This document shows positions 36,887-47,900 of a stretch of DNA of 64,000 nt, one piece after another. Source of the stretch: Neospora caninum Liverpool (taxonomy: Eukaryota > Apicomplexa > Conoidasida > Eucoccidiorida > Sarcocystidae). Numbering within the stretch: position 1 is the first letter of the stretch; each line of letters starts with the position of its first letter. The notes beneath the pieces are model-generated. The model saw nothing but the letters and a program-made list of their open reading frames with translations. It had not been told where the DNA came from and did no database searches. Both the position numbers and the translations under genes were made by a program. The DNA is taken from positions 1,922,001 through 1,986,000 of the forward strand of contig NC_018398.1 of NCBI RefSeq assembly GCF_000208865.1, in the 5' to 3' direction.

Positions 36887-38041
36887 TCAGGCGGGTTTTC
36901 TCCCGCTGCGACGCGGATGCATTATTGCCTCAGCCTCCTGGTGCAGTTGTCCCCGTATCACCTCTGCTTCAGCGCGTATCCGCCGACGCTGTTCGCTGGA
37001 AGGTTCTCGCAACGTCAAAGCTTCTAACTGTTGAAGAAGCCTATGCTGTTCCACCACTCGACGGTACCGACGCATTTCCGCCTCGGTGCGATTCAGAGCC
37101 CGTTCGGCACTCGCAACTTCCAGGGCGGCCCGTAGCCGGCGGCGATACCTTTCTTCCTCTCTCCGACGGTCTCGATTAACTACGTCTACAAAGCCTCTCA
37201 AAGTGGCTTCTTGCTGCCGTAGATCACTTTGCTCCTTCGTTGCAGCTCGGCGTGCGTCGTGTAGCTTCTGGTAAATACTGACGAGCGGAGCCTCGTCTCC
37301 CCTTCGTCCGTTCCCTTGTCCAACGGATCGGGCATGCGTCGCATACTGCCGCTCTAGTTCCGATATCATATCAGATGCCCGAACATCGGCAAGCCGTATC
37401 CGTCGCCGGGTCTCCATAAGCAGATCCAGAGCTGCATCTAGAGAACTGCACGAGGCACAGATAGCGCCGCGATGAGGCGAACCGCTCCGGGTTCCGAAGA
37501 ATCGCGCTAGGGCCGGCATGGCCGGCGCTCCGCCAGTAGTGGGAGAAGTTTGCAATGATGAGCTGCGTCTCCCTGTAGGTGCCTGGGTGCGGAGGTGCTG
37601 CTCTCCTGTCCCTGACGGCCTGGGCGTGCTCACTGTGCCCTCACTGTGTTGCGCAACGGTGCTGTATCCTGTAGCCTGCGCAACAGGATCCCCCTGTCGT
37701 GTCGAAGGATTGCCACCACCTCTTCGGTTGCCACCACCTCTTCGGTTGCCACTGTCGTGACCGCCTCCCTTTTCCGACTCCGTGTCGGAAAGTCGCCGAG
37801 AAATGGACGCCTGTGGCGGACGTGGGGCATGCCATGCCTGGACTGTCACACCCGGAGCTGTATCCATAGAGTGGCCACCTGCACTCACCCAGCCACCGGA
37901 AGCTCTTTGTGTCAGGTCGTGTCCACGATTCACCCAGCCCTCTCTACCGAACTGGTTCTCGACATTTATTGGGTGGACAAGGGTTTGACTTTCTACCAGA
38001 AACCCGTACCTGATTGCACAGTTTGACGCAGAAACGGACAT
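36887..38041 (-). CDS. Arg-rich coiled-coil family protein, copy C (384 aa)
   Basis: Start ATG at 38041-38039, stop at 36887. The N-terminal half matches copy A apart from about one residue (GRRSS for GRLSS), including both 18-bp repeats. The C-terminal half is the most diverged of the three (ICASCSSLDAALDLLMETRR at the hinge, PRRSGRKPA at the end). It lies directly downstream of the intact giant gene and may be the founder copy. Function unknown. Confidence 0.68.
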   Translation of the reverse strand: MSVSASNCAIRYGFLVESQTLVHPINVENQFGREGWVNRGHDLTQRASGGWVSAGGHSMDTAPGVTVQAWHAPRPPQASISRRLSDTESEKGGGHDSGNRRGGGNRRGGGNPSTRQGDPVAQATGYSTVAQHSEGTVSTPRPSGTGEQHLRTQAPTGRRSSSLQTSPTTGGAPAMPALARFFGTRSGSPHRGAICASCSSLDAALDLLMETRRRIRLADVRASDMISELERQYATHARSVGQGNGRRGDEAPLVSIYQKLHDARRAATKEQSDLRQQEATLRGFVDVVNRDRRREEERYRRRLRAALEVASAERALNRTEAEMRRYRRVVEQHRLLQQLEALTLREPSSEQRRRIRAEAEVIRGQLHQEAEAIMHPRRSGRKPA

Positions 38042-38348
38042 AACTGTACTGTGTTTGTGGGGTATTCGGACAGGCACAGGCGGTACATTCCTTCACTTGT
38101 TAGTACTCCTCTCGACTGCAGACACGTGCCGATGTCGCGGCGCCCGCGGCATCGTCTGGCGCCACCACGATAAGAACACGGTCACGCCCATCGTCAGCAC
38201 AGAAGCATCTGCCGCCGGTGCTGGCACAACCGGTAGAGAAGGTGGGATTTCAATGGCTGGTGTCCACCAACGGCAATTATGCTGCCGCCAAATGTACCCA
38301 CAAATGCATTACAGATCCCGTACAGTAGCGAAGAATTCCTTTATTCCT

Positions 38349-38711
38349 CTACGCAAACCACGCTCGAAATGGTGTTTCCATGGGCGAATCTTCAGACCAC
38401 GGTCGATACTTGTCGCTGGTCACGGAGACTTCCAGTTTATCCAATGGAGGCCAAATACTCGATGCAAGTATGAAGCTGCTTCTCAAAAACGGTGGTGGAT
38501 CGAGAGAAAAGGCGTCGTTAAGATACACGGTTTTCTTCCGCCGAGGTGCAAGTGCTGGATCGCGGACTTGGTTGCGGACAATTGTGCTGTTGTGGGGAGA
38601 GGATGTATGTGAGCGTGTGACGAAGTCAGGCCCAGCACTGGCGAGACGCAGCCGAAAGTGGAAAACGCTTGCGAAGCTGAAGCTGAGCCGTAGTGTTTCC
38701 GGCGTTCCTGC
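38349..38711 (-). other. Coding-like stretch upstream of family copy C
   Basis: The same 120-codon frame as in unit B, uninterrupted. Upstream on the minus strand, about 39130-39000, is a further coding-like frame (SDTDVCNACAASERKAAAG) present in both B and C and, diverged, in A. These may be exons of an unrecognised small gene between the giant gene and the coiled-coil gene. Confidence 0.35.
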
Positions 38712-39470
38712 TTACCTCGTTTCGGAGCCTCCCCAGCAGGCCGAAAAGGCCACCAGCGTGAGTAGCAGGTTGTGCATTTTGCCGTTCAGGTTGCTGTCTC
38801 TCGCGTCGGTCACAAGCTGGCATCGAGTCGCACCCAGAACAGCAGAGACACACGCCATAGAATTACCCGTGTCATAGAATTCCGCCTAAATCTCTCCTCA
38901 GGGACGATTTCCCGAGGATGCAGAAATCTACACAACTGCCTAATCAACACAACTGCGGCAAGAGCCAGCGTTCGTCTCACAAACAACGCTTGTCTGAATT
39001 CAATTGGATATTCCCCTGCAGGAGTTCTGTTCTCGCGTGTCTGTCTTCGCCATCGCGTGGTAGCGGATCAACTCGCCGGCGGCTGCTTTTCGCTCGCTGG
39101 CTGCACACGCGTTGCACACATCGGTGTCGGAGTAGCAAGAACAACGTGGCTTCTAGCTTAAGGATCCCGGACACGCCATGCTCTGTGAATCAAGCGTTCA
39201 TCCATTCTGAAGCATCATGCGTTTTGGGGTGGGTATGTCTCCCAGCGTGTCAAACAGACAGCGGATCTCGGCTGCATCGTGCGGTCCGACGTAAAACAGA
39301 AGAGCGGAAGATACCGCAGTTTTAAGTCTCTCGTTTTACGTCGTTTGTCGGCATGAAAGGCCTTAAGCCCACCACCAATGACACGGCTGCGTAACCGGAA
39401 TCAGAAACTCACTAAACGATTCTCTGCAGCAGACAAGCGCTGTCGCTAGAGATCGGGTTTTTACTACAGC

Positions 39471-42400
39471 CTAGAGACTCGGATCAAGCGTGCCGCCCCC
39501 CGTCGATTTGACGTGTTCACTATCATCGCCGAGACCCGTGTGTTGGCGTGTCGTTCGAAAAGATACTTTGATTTTCTTCTGCCTCTCGCCTTCTTCTCGG
39601 GAGCGACATGTTTGAGTGAATGCCGTTTCTTCAATCTGAAACGCGTCAAAGAGGCCAGTCGGCAACGACTTGACCCCCTGTGCGGGTCCATGTCCGCGCG
39701 CGTGTCTCTGTATCTCGTTATTCGCTCGATTAGTAACTCTTTGGTCCGATTCCAAGCGAAGCACATGGCTGTCCCGACCTGCGTCGAGTCGAGACAGAGG
39801 CATCTCGGTCTGTTCGCTGGCCGTTTCATGTCTCGCCGACTCTGACAGTGTCGCCTTGCATTTTGCCTGGCACGTTCCATCGTCTTTCCAGCTGCCATCG
39901 TAGCGGCTGCTGCGTGTGCATACAGAATCGCCTCCTGTGCTCACTGTCCGATCCTCGAGAAACATGCCAATTTGATTATGCGATCCCAGAGTTGGCAATC
40001 GTCGCGCTCTGGTCTTTCCACAGAGCCGTCTTTCCAGCTCGCTCGTTCTGTTGCACTCCCCTTCGGGCTTCCTCGCTCTGTTAGAAGTGGGTGTAGAAGC
40101 GCAGCAGTGCCCCTTGTGAACTCGGATATCTCTGTCAAATCGCGGCAAACAGCTGGCCTCTCTTCTGTCTGTGCCTCGCCTTCCGCCTGTCCTGGACGGA
40201 TGTGGAGTCGTGTCGGAGCCAACCGAGTTGCGCCGCATGTTGCTGCCTGCGGGCCCTTCAGCTGCGTCGGTTTTCTTCTCCAGAGTTCGGAAATCTCTGC
40301 GCCATTGATACTGGTCTGTTTTCGTCCGTGTGAAGGGAGATTTTGCTGATTTATGGTTGGATCTCGCAGATGCATTCTTGGGACTCGTGCGCCTCCCACA
40401 AGCAAAGTCCCTACCTGCGTCTGCATCTACTCCGTCTGCACCTTCGCCTGTCTCATCGCGAGTCCTTCTTTCTTCCGACACCCTTCGGTCGATCTGGCGG
40501 AGTCGTTCGGCCGTTCCACTGGATTCGCGTCCTCCGCCTATGACATCACGCCCAGGCGCTGGGATCCCTCCAAGAACGAGTATGATCTTTGATTGCTTTC
40601 CCTGATCTGGAATTGAAAGCGCTTGTTCTTGGCGCGTATAACTCTGGACTGGGTCTACCGGTTCCCCACAGATCACGTTGCGAGTGTCGTAACCCTCCGG
40701 ACAATTTTGTGATTTTGGTGATCTGCTACCCTCCGCGCGCTCTGTCCCAAATTGTTCTCTACGCGATATCGCTTGTTCGTCTGAGTAACGTCCGCCTCCC
40801 TTATGAGAGCAGAATGCTATGGTGAACCGACGTCGTTGGTGTGAGACCCCACTTGAGCCCCTGTGGCTCCACCCCTCTGCAAGGGGAGTCTTGCCACAAA
40901 GGCAAGGCTTCCGTGTCCGTTGTCTGGCGTCATCGTAACTGGCTGTGCTCTCGCTTCTGTATTTCCAGCGTCTCTTGGATCGTGTCACCTGCCAGCCCAC
41001 GCTTGGGCTGCTCACCCCGAAGCGATCATAGGGAGACACGTGTCCAGAGCCGCTGCATCGTCTGTTTGGTTGTGTATATCCATGAAGAGGTGTACCGGCT
41101 GTTTGCCGTGAATTTCCCTTATCGAGGAAACCGCAAGGCGTGGCAGTGTCGTCGGCTTTGCATTCTAAAGATTCGCGCGTGTTTAGGGCGTTTTCTATCC
41201 CGGTCGGGTCCTCTTTGCGCTCTGGTTCCCTTTCGGGTTCAACATCCCCTGACGACTCCCCGCAGACGGATCTGACTCCAGTCGAGGAGAGAGTGAAGGC
41301 GGAACTGTCAGGTTGCGTGTATGCTCTCTGACCTTGGCGACCAGTGGCACTTGTGGCGAGGCGACGTAATGTTGGCAAAAGAGGCTTTCGATTTCTTTGA
41401 CCCTTCAGCCATGGATCGATCGTCACGCTTGTTGGCCGCCCGTTTTTCGACCTTCCCTCTCTCTGAAGAAACCTGGAGCAACTAATGTCTGTGTGTCTGG
41501 GCAAAGGCGTCGTGGCCATAGAACTCACGCAGCAGTAGGCGATCGCCGATTGATGCCTGGCACTCGCACTGGGTGGGCAAAATGTTTCCTCGTCCCTCGT
41601 CTCTGCAGGGGCGACGTTTCCGGTCTGTGTTCCCCGGTCGCTACTCTGTCTTTCTCGTTCTCCTGTCGCGGTCACCTCCGGGTCTCCTACAGGTGATGAA
41701 CGCGTTGCATCATTTGAAGCATGGATCTTTTTCATCTCCTTACTATCTTCGACTCTCTCATCTTCGATGTTGTCCGCACTCATTGCCATAGCGCCGGGCT
41801 CTCCTTGGCTACGGTCTTGTTTTGTTTTTGCAAGGCTTTCTGGCTCGCCACCAAAAGGTAGACTTCCAGCTGCGTCGCCAGATGCGCGGGCTTCTTCTCT
41901 TTGCGAAACGTTCGCCACACCCCGTTCTGATCCGTCTCTCTCATCCCTCATAGAGTAAGGGTTAGTAGGCTGGCCACCGTCTTCAGAACGTTCAGACGAC
42001 GGCTGCGCCGTTCGAATCACAATCCCAATCTCTGAGGCGCCCCACGTTGTCCTGTCTCGTTCTTGTTCCATTTCCCGAGCACACGAACCCAGAGTGGTGT
42101 CTCGGACTTCGGACGACGGAGACGCTCTCTGCTCAGGCTCCTGGAGATGTGCCTCCTTCGCTGCGGGACTTGCTCTGTCCCCTTGGAAGGGAAGGGCCAT
42201 GCTACTGCTGGGGCATGGAGAAGCAGGATGGCTTGAGGGAGAGAGCACCAACGCTAGGGAGGGGGCAGACGGAGAGGGGGAATGCTGGAAAGTTGCTGGG
42301 AGAGGCCGCTGGTCAGTGCTGGCGTCCCTGTTCGCATCGTTACCTCCGTCTGCCACGAAAACGTGCGAACCGTTTCCTCTTGGGGGACGTGTATCGTGTC

Positions 42401-44902
42401 CGTGAATGCTTCCTCGCGTTTCGCAGTTCTGGTCCCCCTCGCTGGCTGCACACCTGCCGGCCGCGCTGTCATCTGAAGGGCCAAGTACCTCGATCTCGCC
42501 CAAATCTGCCTTCCGTTCCTCTGGGCAATTCCCTTTCTCTACGTTGGTCCCTCCCCTACGCTCGGTGATACTCACCTCGACTCCCTTGTGGCTCCAAAGT
42601 GCCCTGTTCAGTCCCCCTGGTTCCTTTCTTCTTCCTGTTGTGCCGTTCGGCCTCTCGTCTTCGTCGCTGCTTCTCCGCGTCTCAGCGCCTGGTCCGCCAT
42701 AATCAGCGACACCAGTCTCTGGTGTTTGCTGCATCTCTTCCTTTGCGTCTTCCGACCCGCACGTGAAGAGGGGAGTCGGCCGTTCCGAACCCTTGGTGCC
42801 CTTGACGCTCTCTTCCCCGTCAACAACAATGCGCTCTGTGACGTTTCGCTGTGCCACCAGCTTCACTTTGGAAGACTGTTTCTGAAGCGAAACATCCGGC
42901 TCATCGTCCTCAGAGTGGCATCGTCGACCTCGGCTTGACCCGGTCTTTCTGCCTATAGCTTCTTCCTTCCTGTCGTCCTCACTCGTGTGGTGTTCGTCGC
43001 CCCCTCTCTTCCCATCGGAGTCCCGAGAGGCCTTTTCCGTTCCTGTTTGTCTCGTCTCTCCTGCCACACCGGCACCGTCTAGGTTTTCAAAATCTGCAAT
43101 CTCTGGCGCCGTGACCTGGTTTCTGAAACCTTCTCTCTCTTCCTTCTCCTCTGCTGCTCTAGGCTCTATCCCACTCTCTCTCATCGCACTATCGTTTGCT
43201 CCAGCTCTGTAGCTGACGCCCGGTGACTGCAGTGCTTCGTCTCTCCTCTCTGCTTCTGCCTGCCTTTTCAAAGTCGGCGTGTTGTCGTCCGTGCCGGCTG
43301 CGCGAATGCCACCCGGTGCACCAACGTCAAGGCCGGGTCCACGTCTTTTCCCTGTGTCGGGTTCTTCCTCGTTCAGCAGACTTGACGCCGCGGTGTGAGA
43401 CGTCTGCAGTCGCTTTCCTCTGTGCTTCTTCACCCTCACTTCACTCCTACTGGTTTGTTTTTCCAACTCTTCGTACGCGTCTGAGGTCCGGTGTGTGACT
43501 TGTTTTTTCAGGCTTCCGTCGCGCTTTCGCCGTACCGCCTTCCGTCTAGCAAGAAGCTCACTGAGTAACGCATCTTCCTCCTCGTCGTCTTTCACCGCTT
43601 TCCATGCTACTTTCGGTTTTCTTTTTTCAGTGAGAACCCCTTCGCTGCAACTGTCCCCTGGACGGGCTCCGCTCTCGAACCCATCCTTAGCTTTCAGGTT
43701 TTGTGCGGAGCCGCCGTCGGACTGTTCATGTTTCTGCTCCGTCCCTTTTTCTTCGTCTTCCCTTCCGTCTCTTCTTCCTCTCTTTCCCCTTCCTCCATTT
43801 GTGATCGCGGCAGTGAGTTTTCCTCCGGGGGTTTCCTGCTCCTCCTTCAGTGCTTCCTTGCTGCGCTTCTTCCCCCTGGCGTGAAAGTCTCCTGCCTCGG
43901 CGTCCTTTACGGGTGTCGCAGCGAGGAGAGCTCTGCTGGGGTTCTGAGTTCCGTCTGTGGTGGTTGCAGTTCTATGCGCAGTTTCCTTCTCTAGAAACGC
44001 GTTTGACGCGCCCTCTGTGTTTTCATCTGCTTCGCGCGAAGACGGCTGGTCTGCCGAGTTCGACGCCAGGTGAGTCGCCCCCGGTCCGGCGCGAGTCACT
44101 GAGGCAGTCGGCGGGTACCCCAACGAGGCTGCGTAGCGGCAGGCCTCCTCGTAGGATTCGTAAAAGCACTTCAACGTATTTTCTTTCAGAGCAAAGCGTC
44201 GGCATCCTGTGTACTTTTTGTTCCGCAAAATAAACATAGGAGACGGAGATGGTTTCGGGGCGGTGGGGTCACTGACACGCGACGCGCGGTCCTCGCCGTT
44301 CGTCTCTCGTGCGGCCTCTTCTTTTCCTTCGTGTGCGTCTTTTCCGTCTCTCGCGCCCATTTTCTTTTCGTGGCTTCTCTGCGCTTTGCTTCCTGCCGCG
44401 TCCTCTTTCGCCGCCTGCGTCTGATCACGCTGTTCCTCGTCTCTCCGTGGCTCTCTTCCGGCACTCGCACCACTCGAAGGGAAACCCTCACGAGAAGCAG
44501 AGGAAGAGGAAGGATCGATCGCCATTTTTTCGAACTTGAAGATTTTCACTGTGAATGCACGTTGCCCTTTCAACCAGTAGGTCATGGGGTAGCTCAGAGG
44601 GCGCATTTTGTCTGCGATTTTGTCCAACTCGGAGCTTGTGAAGATTCGCCCGTCGTGCCACTCTTTAACCATCTTCCTGTCTTGCTTCAGGATCGCGTCC
44701 ACCGTCAGTGCGCTCCCTTTCTGCTCTCTTTCTTCTGCAGCCTCCTCCTCGACTCTTGCCTTCCCTCCTCGCCTGCCGCCCGGACGGGCCCCAGCCACGT
44801 TGGACTCTAGCGCAGTCTTCTCAGCGACTGCAGGGTCTCCTGCTGTTGTTTCCGATGCATACACTGGCGCCTCGTTCGCTTCGCCGTTGCCGCTCGCGCA
44901 GT
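39471..44902 (-). CDS. PHD gene last exon, running into tandem unit C
   Basis: The acceptor is most likely CTTTTTCCTTTAG at 44903; a second one in the same phase is at 44957. The part near the acceptor carries two ordered blocks, FTSSELDKIADKMRPLSYPM (about 44640-44575) and GCRRFALKENTLKCFYESYE (about 44200), of no family I can name; a resemblance to FY-rich domains was considered and not supported. The rest is charged and disordered. From 41682 on the sequence is the duplicated segment, and the stop is at 39471. Confidence 0.75.
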
Positions 44903-47900
44903 CTAAAGGAAAAAGCCACACGAGGAAGAAGGCGTGAACGGGTGATTTCTGCACCTCTGGAAAGGGCGATTAAAGTCGAAACACGAAGACACCTTTCGAC
45001 GACAGTGAAGGGAAATCATCCAAGTGTTGCGAAGCGTATATGACAGGAAAAAGACAACGCACTAGACATGTTGAGTGGCACATTTTTGTACGGCGTTCGT
45101 CCCTTCTCGCGAGGAACAGTGACGTTCTACTGTGCCCATTTTATGCCTCGGGGGTGACTCAAATGCCCTCTGTGTCAAGACCTCTTCCCGCATTGTCTTA
45201 CCTGCACTCATCTGTGTGGAACGGGACGCGTCGTCTCTCCTGTTACGTAGGCAGCCACCTGCTGCAGCTGCGCCGACTGCCTTCGTTTCCGTCTCTCCCT
45301 CTGTCTCCCTCCTCGCTGTCTCCACCCGCGCTTCGTGCAGATACTCTCCCTCGTCCCCTGCAGGCGGCTCAGACCCCGTTGGGGCCTTTGCATCTGTCGC
45401 CGGGTCGCCAGGCTCGATTCCTTTTTTCCACGCTGCGCGACTCCCATTCGGACGTCTAAAAATTCTTAGACACTGGTCTAGATACTCGCACGCGCCGGCC
45501 AGCGTCGCAGCTACCTCGTCGACCGTGTGCGGAGTGAAGGCCCGAGCGGGAATTCTGCTGCGGGAAGAAGGTGCTGTCACGACCCTGGAAACCAAAAACG
45601 GAGCGAAACTAGAGACACGCGGGTATATGTATGCGCTCACCAGCAGGTACGCAGATACCAGATATACGTATTTCTACACAGATATATGAATGTATAAATA
45701 TACGTATATGGAGTGAGGATACGGAGTGCGGGCCGAAGAGTGACGCCTACGACCAGCAGACAGCGCTCCCCCGATCCTGCATATACGAGAGAGAGGAAAG
45801 ACGGTCTTAAACGCCAGCATGGATAAACATTCGTTTCCAAAAGGCATATATGGACACGCAGCAGTCTATGTTTTTCCCCCATATGTATATATATATATAT
45901 ATGATGCACGCATTGGAGGCCTGTCCTTTGGCTATGCCTAAGGCCCTCACCATCTTCCGTGTGTCTTCGACCAGGTGATTCCTTCCTTCCAGGGCCGGAG
46001 CGTTTTTGCCTCGGCGGTGAGGAGCCGCAGGAGGTGTTGGTGGTCTCTGGCCTTCTGTATTTCTTCTTCTCTCTCTCGAAAACTCTCTTCTCTTAGACTT
46101 CGCCGACTGTGTTCTCTCCCTGGGCTTTTTCGCTCCGTCCGCGGCTCCTCCGGCCGCTTCCCTGTTCGCGTTTTCTCACACTCTGTCCTTCCGTATCCTG
46201 TCTCCGGCCGGGTACCGGTGTCTCTCGGGCGATCGCTCGGGTCTGGCGCGGGGCATCTCTGGCGAATCCACAGAGCTTTGCCGCTGGATCGCACTTCCTC
46301 GTCTGCTGCAGGGTCGCTTGGACTCTCTCTTTCTTCGAGAATTCCTTTTTCCCTCCCAAAGTCCGCTTCGCCGGCCTTCTCCGACCTCCGGCGGCTCCCA
46401 GGCTTCGCTGCCTCCACGGAGTCTCCGGCGGCTTCCTGTATCGTGTTTGGTGCGAAGTTTGATTCTCGTCGCTCTGCGCGTTCGCTGGCGAGTCCTGCCT
46501 TCCCCTCGATTTCTGCCCCGATCGCTTCTGCGGCCTCACCGTTTCGCTCGAGTTCTTCCGACGCTCCGGCCTCCGCCCCTGATCGCTGCGCACCCACCTC
46601 GCGTGTCTCTCCGTCTTCTTCCTCCGAGAACACAAGCCCACTGGCAGGCGACGCCAAACAGACTTGCAGGAAATCTCTCTCCGGTTTGGGCTCTGAAGCC
46701 CGCCGTCTCTTCCGTTCTGTCTGCCTGGTGACTGTGCCAGTGTCTAGAGTCGACAGAGGATCGCCGGCAGCGGCGAAACGTGGAGGACCCGAGCTGGCGA
46801 CGCGCGCTCGCGCTCGCCCTCGCCTTCTCGCGAGGCCCCTTCCCCGACACCGCGACGCTTGGCCGCGGACTGCTCGCCACGTTCGTCCCGCAGGCTTCAC
46901 GTCAGACCAACGTGGAAACGGTGCAGAGATGGCGCGGTCTCCGACACTCGGGGCTCGGGACGCTGGCGTGGGCGCTGACTCCCGCACTGTGTGTGCAGCG
47001 CGAGGCGAGGGGTTTCTGAAGCGTTTTCCTTCCGTTCGGGAGTCCAGAGCCCCGTTCCGATCGTGCAGCGGCATCGCCTCACCCACGCCCTCTCTCTCTT
47101 CCTGTGAACTGCCTGACACAGAGGACAACGAAGAGGACAACGAAGAGGGAGACGAATCCGACGTCCGTCCGGAAGACGCGTCCGAATCGTCATTTGAGTG
47201 CCTCTGACATCTCGCGCTCCCCTCGACGTCTTCGTCGCTCCGTTCTGAGACGCTCTGTGGACCGGAGGAGACCGAATCCAGCGCCTGGCCTCGCGAGGGA
47301 AAGGCGACAACGCGGCCGGTGGAAGCGGTGGAATCGCGAGGAACGGAAATTTCCCCGAAGGGAGTCTGGGAGTCCCAGCATGGTTCGGAAACTCGGCGGC
47401 GGGGCTGCGTGACGCGTTCACTGTCGCCATCACCTGAAGAAAAATGAGAGGTGGCCTTGCCACCAGCATCCATCTGTTTTCGCGATTTCCTCCTTCTCTT
47501 CCTTTGCCTCTCAGGCTCGCTCGCGCGGGCAAAGGGCACCGCCTGTCTCGCCGTGGGTCCGCACGTCTCACGTCGCGCCTTCTGGTTGCCGGCTCCAACG
47601 TCTTTTACCCTTCGCTCTGTGAGCCTTCTGGAAAGTTCGCCGTTATCTCGCTCGCTGGCCTGCAAGACGCGGAAAAGGATTCGTATGGTGTCTCTCACGC
47701 GTTCAAGCTCGCGGCGACTGCGTGCGTCCTCCGCTGATGCGTCGCCCTCTAGGTCTTCACTTTCCTCGTCGCCGGGGGGGAAAATACTCCTTTCTTCATC
47801 AACTCCGAGGAACCGAAACAGTTGCTCGCGTCTGCCCTCCACTGTCTCTGCCGCACGCCGTCGCGTTTCCGCATCCGCCGCGGAAGCCCCGGGGAAGCCA

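Larger units (their letters stand above)
36655..41682 (-). repeat. Tandem unit C (about 5.03 kb), continuous with the intact giant gene
   Basis: Rightmost unit. At CACCTCCGGG (41673-41682) homology to units A and B stops and the open frame continues without a break into the unique 5' part of the giant gene. Unit C is therefore the likely parental arrangement from which A and B were copied. It has a segment of about 262 bp near 40671-40932 absent from A and B, and lacks one of about 115 bp near 41140 that they have. Confidence 0.93.

Noticed and set aside
44903..44956. Signal-peptide-like start of the 1,827-codon ORF
   Set aside because: It begins at GTG, not ATG, and the hydrophobic stretch is the translated polypyrimidine tract before the acceptor at 44903.
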